From Niameybacter massiliensis (GTDB taxonomy: Bacteria > Bacillota > Clostridia > Lachnospirales > Cellulosilyticaceae), in NCBI RefSeq assembly GCF_001282685.1, contig NZ_LN875035.1, forward strand, positions 2,652,001 through 2,716,000: a stretch of DNA of 64,000 nt, read 5' to 3'. This document shows, in pieces, positions 58,259 through 64,000 of the stretch (the first letter of the stretch is position 1; each line of letters begins with the position of its first letter). The notes below the pieces were generated by a model. It was not told the origin of the DNA and did no database searches. It saw only the letters and a program-made list of their open reading frames with translations. Both the position numbers and the translations under genes were made by a program.

Positions 58259-59677
58259 TTATATACGTTTAAAACGTACTCCTTCTCTAGTATCTTCAAT
58301 AAGCACACCTTGCTCTTTGAGCCAGTCACGAATACGGTCTGCCTCAGCAAAGTCTCTTGCTTTTTTAGCTGCTTTACGATCTTCAATATATTGTTGAATG
58401 TCTTCATCTGATAAAGCATGTTCTTTTTGTTCTTCTGCTTCATAAAGAAGGCCTAAGATGTTATTGAGTTTCATAAACTCATCGTATACTCCTTGTGTAA
58501 AGGCTTGTGTTGCACCTTCTTTTGCATAAGTGTTTGCAAATTTAACAAGCTCAAAGATAATACTGATTGCATCGGCTGTATTAAAGTCATCTTCCATTGC
58601 TGCATGGAATTTTTCTTCAAATGTAGCCAGTTCTTTTAAAAGTTCTTGTTCTTTTACTGTTAGTGTTTCCTCTTTTGCGTGACTTAAAGCAAATTCTAAG
58701 TTATCTTTACAATTTTTTATACGAGTCAAGCCATTTTGAGCAGCTTCCATAAGTTCATTGCTATAGTTAAGGGGACTTCTATAGTGTGCACTTAGCATAA
58801 AGAAACGTACTGTATCATAGCCATAAGCTTCCCCTACATCTCTTAAAACTTTAAAATTCCCAAGAGATTTACTCATTTTATGATTATCGATATTAAGGAA
58901 GCTATTATGCATCCAATAGTTAGCAAAAGTTGCTCCATTTGCTGCTTCACTTTGTGCAACTTCATTTTCATGGTGCGGGAAAACAAGATCTTCTCCACCT
59001 GCATGAATATCAATTGTATCTCCTAAGAACTTTTTGCACATGGCAGAACACTCAATATGCCATCCTGGACGTCCTTCGCTCCATGGACTCTCCCAATAAG
59101 GTTCTCCATCTTTTTTAGGTTTCCAAAGTACAAAGTCCATATGGTTTTTCTTTTCGTCGCCTAGAGTTACACGTTCACTTGCACCTGCTTCTAAGTCATC
59201 TAACACTTTTTTAGAAAGCTTTCCATATCCATCAAAAGCTTTGGTATCAAAGTATACACTTCCATTTACCTCATATGCAAAACCTTTTTCAATAAGTGTT
59301 TCGATCATTTTAATGATCCCATCCATCTCTTCTGTTACACGTGGATGATGTGTTGCTGGTTTAACATTTAAATTTTTAGCATCTTTTAGTGTCTCACTAA
59401 TATACTCTTCAACTAACTCTGTTGTTGTACGACCTTCTTCATTTGCTTTTTTGATAATTTTATCATCTACATCAGTAAAGTTTTGAATGAAATTCACATC
59501 ATAGCCTACTGCTTCAAAATATCTTCTAACTGTATCAAAAACGATATATGGTCTTGCATTACCTATATGGATTAAATTATATACTGTTGGACCACACACG
59601 TACATACGCACTTTTCCTGATTCTATTGGATTAAAGATTTCTTTTTGTTTAGTAAGTGTGTTATAAATTTTAATCAT
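58259..59677 (-). CDS. cysS: Cysteinyl-tRNA synthetase
   Basis: 472 residues, class I. YVCGPTVYNLIHIGNARPYI holds the HIGN signature, KMSKSLGNF the KMSKS loop, the zinc site uses CGPT and HIECSAMCKKF. Complete. The T-box upstream of cysE should control it together with cysE. Confidence 0.97.
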   Translation of the reverse strand: MIKIYNTLTKQKEIFNPIESGKVRMYVCGPTVYNLIHIGNARPYIVFDTVRRYFEAVGYDVNFIQNFTDVDDKIIKKANEEGRTTTELVEEYISETLKDAKNLNVKPATHHPRVTEEMDGIIKMIETLIEKGFAYEVNGSVYFDTKAFDGYGKLSKKVLDDLEAGASERVTLGDEKKNHMDFVLWKPKKDGEPYWESPWSEGRPGWHIECSAMCKKFLGDTIDIHAGGEDLVFPHHENEVAQSEAANGATFANYWMHNSFLNIDNHKMSKSLGNFKVLRDVGEAYGYDTVRFFMLSAHYRSPLNYSNELMEAAQNGLTRIKNCKDNLEFALSHAKEETLTVKEQELLKELATFEEKFHAAMEDDFNTADAISIIFELVKFANTYAKEGATQAFTQGVYDEFMKLNNILGLLYEAEEQKEHALSDEDIQQYIEDRKAAKKARDFAEADRIRDWLKEQGVLIEDTREGVRFKRI

Positions 59678-59698
59678 ATTTACCTCTCCTTAGTGTAT

Positions 59699-60451
59699 TT
59701 ATTGTCTATATGTTTCACAAGCTTCTTTGTTTGGACAATTTGGCTCGGTACACTGGTGTGTTTTTAGGGCAGCCTCTTTGCATTTTTCATCCTTGAGTTT
59801 ATGAAGTTCTACTATCGTATCTTCTAACACTTGTATTTTATCTTGTAAAGCATCAACATTTTGACGCATTTTACACATTTCCATTTGAATTGGGTCTGGC
59901 ATCTTCACTTGATCTAGTTGTGAACAAGGATTTACCCGTTGTCCCGCAATTCTTACAATCTTACCTGGAATCCCTACTACAGTACAATCCTCTGGAATTT
60001 CTTGCAAAACAACAGCATTTGCTGCTATACGAGAATTATCCCCAACTTTAAAAGGTCCTAATACTTTGGCCCCTGTACTAATCATCACATTATTTCCAAT
60101 GGTTGGATGACGCTTACCATGGTCCTTACCAGTCCCACCTAAAGTAACACCATGATAGATTGTTACATTATCTCCAATTTCACAAGTTTCGCCAATTACA
60201 ACACCCATACCATGATCAATAAAAAGCCCTTTACCAATGGTTGCCCCTGGATGAATTTCTATTCCTGTCAAACCTCTTGCTAACTGAGATAACAATCTAG
60301 CTAAAAAGTACCATTTCTTTTTGTATAAATAGTGCCCTACCTTATGAAATAGCAATGCATAAAAACTTGGATATAAAAAAACCTCTGCTGTGCTTTTGAT
60401 GGCGGGGTCACGTTCTTTAATCACTTGAATTTGTTCTCTGATATAACCCAT
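59699..60451 (-). CDS. cysE: Serine O-acetyltransferase CysE
   Basis: 250 residues from the ATG at 60451 (GAGGAGG six bases before). The hexapeptide-repeat beta-helix is GIEIHPGATIGKGLFIDHGM, VVIGETCEIGDNVTIYHGVT, GGTGKDHGKRHPTIGNNVMI and GAKVLGPFKVGDNSRIAANA. A Cys-rich C-terminal tail (CKEAALKTHQCTEPNCPNKE) of ~60 residues follows a coiled coil. It makes O-acetylserine for cysteine. First gene behind a T-box. Confidence 0.95.
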   Translation of the reverse strand: MGYIREQIQVIKERDPAIKSTAEVFLYPSFYALLFHKVGHYLYKKKWYFLARLLSQLARGLTGIEIHPGATIGKGLFIDHGMGVVIGETCEIGDNVTIYHGVTLGGTGKDHGKRHPTIGNNVMISTGAKVLGPFKVGDNSRIAANAVVLQEIPEDCTVVGIPGKIVRIAGQRVNPCSQLDQVKMPDPIQMEMCKMRQNVDALQDKIQVLEDTIVELHKLKDEKCKEAALKTHQCTEPNCPNKEACETYRQ

Positions 60452-60477
60452 ATGATTCCTCCTCAAAAAATACAATA

Positions 60478-60715
60478 AAAAAACTCACCTCTATTTCAGA
60501 GGCGAGTTATCGCGGTTCCACTCTGATTAAAGCTCTTCTTCTATATAGAAAAGCTCTATCTTAATTGCCTTAACGCGGCCTCTACGACCTATGCTACTCT
60601 TATTCACATAGATAGCTCCAGAATGCACTTCATTCAATTTCTTAGAACTCACTTCCAGCCTATGGCGAGTCTCTCTTGGCTAATCCATTAAATTACTCTT
60701 TCTTTCATTGCTTAT
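60478..60715 (-). promoter_or_regulatory. T-box riboswitch (tRNA-Cys) of cysE-cysS
   Basis: On the minus strand the T-box sequence TGGAACCGCG (complement of 60511-60520) precedes a terminator (AACTCGCCTCTG pairing with AGAGGTGAGTT, 60482-60508) ending in TTTTTTT. A Stem I specifier candidate TGC in GAAGTGCATTC fits Cys. The remaining 60716-60986 is A+T-rich spacer with no further feature seen. Confidence 0.92.
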
Positions 60716-60986
60716 TTCTCTATTCCATCTAAAATTGCACATTATTCCTTATTATAATCTATTAGTCACGTAGTTTCAACTGCTATCTTTATTTATTATA
60801 TTAGACGATACGATTTATGTGCTTATTTTTCTATTCAAATATGTGTATTAGAATTATATTTAGTATGCTCAAAATATACTTAACTAACTTGTCTTTTTTC
60901 TTCTTTTGTAATTGGATACTCCTATATTTTGTCCATACTATTTATCTATTCTATCGACATCTATAAGAATTATCTTAAATTCATAT

Positions 60987-61835
60987 CTAGTAAGATGTAA
61001 GTACTTGATTATTTTCCATTACAATTGGTGGCAACTCACTACCATCTCCATAAAGATCAGGTCTAGCAAGTAAATATTCTACTACTTCTTTTCTTGTTTT
61101 ACATACAGTGGCTTGATAAGGTGCTGGTGGACCATATTTTTCAATCAGTACTAATTCATTTCCTGTATCAATAAGTACAGCAGCATGTCCTACTAATCTT
61201 TTATTTTCATATGGGTCATGTAAGTATAATGTAATTAAGGAAATATTACTCTTATCATCAAAAACAAGTTCTCTTTCTATATAAGCTTCCTGAATTTTAG
61301 CAACATGCATATCTAGAGTACTATCTTCTTCTAACTGAACAGGATTAAATAATGTAACAAATTCCTTTCTTTCCTCTTTAGACATTGCAAATTGGTCCAT
61401 TGTATCAATAGCATCTAAATCAAACATTAGATAAGCATCTTCTTCTATTTGCTTTTGGGTATTAACGAAGTCTTTATATAATAAATAAGCAGATAATCTA
61501 CAGTTTGCTTCCCAATAATCTCTTCCATCCTCTGTTTGCTTTGTTGTCACTAAAATATTATTATAATCAACTACACCTTCCTTCATAGGTTGATACCCTT
61601 CAGTCAAAGCCCCTGGATTTTCTACTCGACTATTAAAATCATTAACCCACTCCATATAAGTTTTTACATTTTCTTGGTCTATTTTTGATTGTATTAAAAG
61701 TTTTTCTATTTGTTGCTTGGTTTCTTCATCTTTAAGATTTGTATATAAAAGTCCTTCTTGTATATTAGGTTTAGCACATCCTACAAGTAGCCCTCCTAAC
61801 AGAACCATACAACTTAGCCTTTTTAAACATTTCAT
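60987..61835 (-). CDS. DUF4300 lipoprotein
   Basis: 282 residues. The signal sequence MKCLKRLSCMVLLGGLLVGC ends in a lipobox LVGC (Cys20). LLYTNLKDEETKQQIEKLLI near the start and AVLIDTGNELVLIEKYGPPA with PYQATVCKTRKEVVEYLLAR toward the end match the DUF4300 family. Function unknown; a papain-like fold is conceivable from the His-Ala-Val and Glu residues but not shown. Confidence 0.85.
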   Translation of the reverse strand: MKCLKRLSCMVLLGGLLVGCAKPNIQEGLLYTNLKDEETKQQIEKLLIQSKIDQENVKTYMEWVNDFNSRVENPGALTEGYQPMKEGVVDYNNILVTTKQTEDGRDYWEANCRLSAYLLYKDFVNTQKQIEEDAYLMFDLDAIDTMDQFAMSKEERKEFVTLFNPVQLEEDSTLDMHVAKIQEAYIERELVFDDKSNISLITLYLHDPYENKRLVGHAAVLIDTGNELVLIEKYGPPAPYQATVCKTRKEVVEYLLARPDLYGDGSELPPIVMENNQVLTSY

Positions 61836-61935
61836 ATTCGCGTCTCATCCTCTCTCTATAAGTTATATCTTATTAGACATTTAAATGTTGCAAAGAGTTT
61901 CATGATTGTACATGAACTTTTTTCCATAATAATTA

Positions 61936-61983
61936 AAACCTCTAAACTCAATCCTTATATTAAAGGGTATAGTTTAGAGGTTT
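61936..61983 (-). terminator. Terminator after ispF
   Basis: A 13-bp stem (61936-61948 with 61971-61983) followed by TAATTATTATG on the minus strand. Confidence 0.7.
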
Positions 61984-61999
61984 CTTCTTATACATTCTA

Positions 62000-62473
62000 T
62001 TATTTATCTAGTAAGACAATCGCTTGACTGGCAATACCTTGTTCTGTTCCTGTAAAACCTAAACCTTCTTCCGTTGTAGCCTTTACATTAATTTGGTCTA
62101 TATTAATTTGAAGTGCTGATGCAATATTTTCTCTCATAGTCATGATATGTGGTGCCATTTTAGGTTTTTGTGCAATAATTGTCGCATCAATATTATGAAT
62201 CACTGCGCCTTCCTTATCTAGAAGCCCCTTAACATGTTCTAATAATTTAATGCTTGATATTCCTTTATATTTTGGGTCTGTATCCGGAAAATGTTTTCCA
62301 ATATCTCCACCGGCGATGGCTCCTAATAACCCATCCATAATAGCATGTACAAGTACATCTGCATCAGAATGACCAAGGAGCCCTAATGTATGCGGTATCT
62401 CTACTCCTCCTAAAATCAACTTACGCTCTTCTACTAATTTGTGTACATCATATCCCATTCCGATTCTTAACAT
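62000..62473 (-). CDS. ispF: 2-C-methyl-D-erythritol 2,4-cyclodiphosphate synthase IspF
   Basis: 157 residues. [20 protein letters not shown] (metal Asp and His), [37 protein letters not shown] and [19 protein letters not shown]. It serves the non-mevalonate isoprenoid pathway. Complete and solitary, with its usual partner ispD not in the window. Confidence 0.97.
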   Translation of the reverse strand: MLRIGMGYDVHKLVEERKLILGGVEIPHTLGLLGHSDADVLVHAIMDGLLGAIAGGDIGKHFPDTDPKYKGISSIKLLEHVKGLLDKEGAVIHNIDATIIAQKPKMAPHIMTMRENIASALQINIDQINVKATTEEGLGFTGTEQGIASQAIVLLDK

Positions 62474-62571
62474 GTTTATTCCTCTTTTCTTTCAAATTTT
62501 ATCTTATATACGCTGTAGTATAAACTATTTTTAGGTTCATTATAGCATATTTAAAATCTCCTATAAATTAT

Positions 62572-62602
62572 TGAAACTTTTGCTACACTATAAGGGTCTA
62601 AT
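62572..62602 (+). promoter_or_regulatory. ECF sigma (sigma-V-type) promoter
   Basis: TGAAAC (62572-62577) followed ~17 bases later by GGTCTAA. This resembles the sigma-V consensus TGAAAC-N16-CGTCTAA, consistent with autoregulation of the sigma gene 45 bases downstream. Confidence 0.6.
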
Positions 62603-62646
62603 CCATGTAGCAAACAAATAGAAATCCAGCGCTGGAAGGTAACACT

Positions 62647-63120
62647 ATGGAAACAGAAATTGTGAATTACATTCTCTCTAATAAAGAGAAACATTATCGT
62701 ATTGCATATAGCTACGTCAAAAATAAAGACGATGCTCTAGATATCGTTCAAGATGCTATTTTAAAAGCTCTCAAATATCAACATACATTACGAGAACCTC
62801 ATTATCTAAATACTTGGTTTATTAAAATACTTATTAATACTTGTAAAACCCATCTCAAAAAGCAGCAACGCTACATAGATGTGGAAGATGACATTTTAGA
62901 AATTTTAGATGAACCCTATTTAGATACCTATAGGTCTTTTGAACTTGAAGATGCTCTAGACCATCTTTCTTATAATGAAAAAACAATTATCCTTCTCCGT
63001 TACTTTGAACAATTTGAACTCAAAGAAGTCTCAACGGTTATGGATCAAAATCTTAGTACAGTTAAATCAACCTTATATCGAGCATTAAAAAAATTAAAAG
63101 TTCTATTAGAAAAAGTATAA
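62647..63120 (+). CDS. ECF RNA polymerase sigma factor (SigV-like)
   Basis: 157 residues. Region 2: HYRIAYSYVKNKDDALDIVQ, AILKALKYQHTLREPHYLNT; region 4: LSYNEKTIILLRYFEQFELK and LSTVKSTLYRALKKLKVLL. The next gene encodes an RsiV-like anti-sigma factor 15 bases downstream. In Bacillus sigma-V responds to lysozyme. AAGGT precedes the ATG. Confidence 0.92.
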   Translation: METEIVNYILSNKEKHYRIAYSYVKNKDDALDIVQDAILKALKYQHTLREPHYLNTWFIKILINTCKTHLKKQQRYIDVEDDILEILDEPYLDTYRSFELEDALDHLSYNEKTIILLRYFEQFELKEVSTVMDQNLSTVKSTLYRALKKLKVLLEKV

Positions 63121-63135
63121 AGAAGGTGAATGCAT

Positions 63136-64000
63136 ATGATTAAGAAAATGATACATGAAAATCTTGAAAAAATTGAAATTCCAGAAGAGTTAGATCAAGT
63201 TGTATATAAAGCAATTCAAAGAGGCTCTGCCTCAAATGAAAGGGTGATTAAAATGAGAAAATGGAGTCGAAATCTACTCACATCAGTAGCCGCACTCACT
63301 ATTGGTTTTGTTGGCATATGTAATATCAGTCCTACTTTTGCAGATACCATCAGCACAATCCCTGGTTTAGGTGTATTAGTAAAAGTTATAACATTTGATC
63401 AAATCAAATACCAAGAAGATACTTATGAAGCTACTTTAAATACACCTATTGTAGAAGGCTTAAATAACGGTGCATTACAAGAGGCCCTTAATAATAAATA
63501 TATTGAAGAAAATAAGGCGCTCTTTGAACAATTTGAAAAAGATGTTGCCCATATGAAAACCTATCCTGAAGGTGGACACCTGGGTATAGATACAGGCTAT
63601 CAAATTAAAACAGATAATGAACAAATTCTTTCTATTGGCCGTTATGTAGTAAACACTGCAGCTTCTTCTTCAACTACAATGACCTATGACACTATCGATA
63701 AACAAAACGAAATACTCATTACACTTCCTAGTCTCTTTAAAGATTCTAGCTATATAGAGCTTATTAGTGAAAATATTAAAGAACAAATGCGTACACGTAT
63801 GGCACAAGATAATAGTCTCATCTATTGGATAGAAGGTGATCTTGATGCAATTGATGGTTTTAATAAAATTAGTGCGAATCAAAACTTCTACATTACAACT
63901 GAAGGCAAACTTATGATTTCCTTTGATAAATACGAAGTTGGACCAGGGGCCATGGGTATTCAAGAGTTTGAGATTCCAACAACAGTTCTCCAAAATATTT
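63136..64000 (+). CDS. RsiV-like anti-sigma factor, 3' truncated by the window
   Basis: 288 residues visible; no stop before the window end. AGAAGG lies before the ATG at 63136. Cytoplasmic N-domain (residues ~1-42), a transmembrane helix (SVAALTIGFVGICNISPTFA), then an extracellular DUF4163/DUF3298-type domain ending with YEVGPGAMGIQEFEIPTT, the RsiV hallmark. RsiV binds lysozyme and is cleaved to free sigma-V. The remaining C-terminus lies outside the window. Confidence 0.9.
   Translation, partial: MIKKMIHENLEKIEIPEELDQVVYKAIQRGSASNERVIKMRKWSRNLLTSVAALTIGFVGICNISPTFADTISTIPGLGVLVKVITFDQIKYQEDTYEATLNTPIVEGLNNGALQEALNNKYIEENKALFEQFEKDVAHMKTYPEGGHLGIDTGYQIKTDNEQILSIGRYVVNTAASSSTTMTYDTIDKQNEILITLPSLFKDSSYIELISENIKEQMRTRMAQDNSLIYWIEGDLDAIDGFNKISANQNFYITTEGKLMISFDKYEVGPGAMGIQEFEIPTTVLQNI

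Overview
The window comes from a low-GC, anaerobic, spore-forming Firmicute of the class Clostridia. Lachnospirales, perhaps near Cellulosilyticum, is a guess from overall gene style. The evidence is A+T-rich sequence, two rubrerythrins, a desulfoferrodoxin, an AhpC/AhpF pair, a FeoAAB cluster, sporulation sigma-H beside rlmB/mrnC/cysS/cysE, and intrinsic terminators after most genes. I see no rRNA, tRNA, CRISPR array, insertion sequence or prophage. Both ends cut genes: an AraC regulator at the left and an RsiV-like anti-sigma factor at the right.

Layout. 1-6 kb: AraC regulator, type I sulfatase, EAL/HDOD protein, an orphan LytTR response regulator flanked by LytTR-type direct repeats and two candidate small RNAs, a PHP phosphoesterase and a 54-residue zinc-ribbon protein. 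6-18 kb: two two-component systems. The second (RR 17124-17825) appears to control a peptidoglycan-deacetylase unit and a MacB-like ABC operon through phased CTTAAG boxes repeated at three promoters. 18-22 kb: a UvrD-like helicase, a partner of unknown function and an FHA protein with 12-residue repeats. 22-26 kb: a complete ECF importer with a transcobalamin-like DUF4430 protein. 26-36 kb: redox and iron genes (CcdA-thioredoxin fusion, flavodoxin, DUF3793, AhpF/AhpC, FeoA-FeoA-FeoB-Fur-like-Cys-rich-DtxR, rubrerythrin) with Fur-like boxes at five promoters, two of which drive paralogous small RNAs.

36-44 kb: a third, plus-strand small RNA, a secreted M64-like metalloprotease, an MBL hydrolase, XRE/DUF3796, MerR/GNAT and a Gfo/Idh oxidoreductase. 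44-48.5 kb: a TPP riboswitch followed by thiC-thiW-thiM-thiE-thiD. 48.5-49.1 kb: a large structured RNA of about 640 nt with paired ends, of the OLE/ROOL size class. 49-55 kb: rubrerythrin, an HTH-desulfoferrodoxin fusion, an ion antiporter, flotillin and sigH. 55-62.5 kb: rlmB (with a 15-residue repeat tail), a flippase, mrnC, cysS, cysE with a T-box, a DUF4300 lipoprotein and ispF. 62.6 kb to the end: a sigma-V-like ECF sigma factor and its anti-sigma factor behind an autoregulatory-type promoter.

The most unusual content is RNA. At least four independent intergenic loci look like small regulatory RNAs with C-rich, anti-Shine-Dalgarno loops, two of them apparently Fur-controlled and one or two LytTR-controlled, and there is also the large ornate RNA. 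These calls rest on promoter, hairpin and terminator signals read by eye, without searches or folding software.
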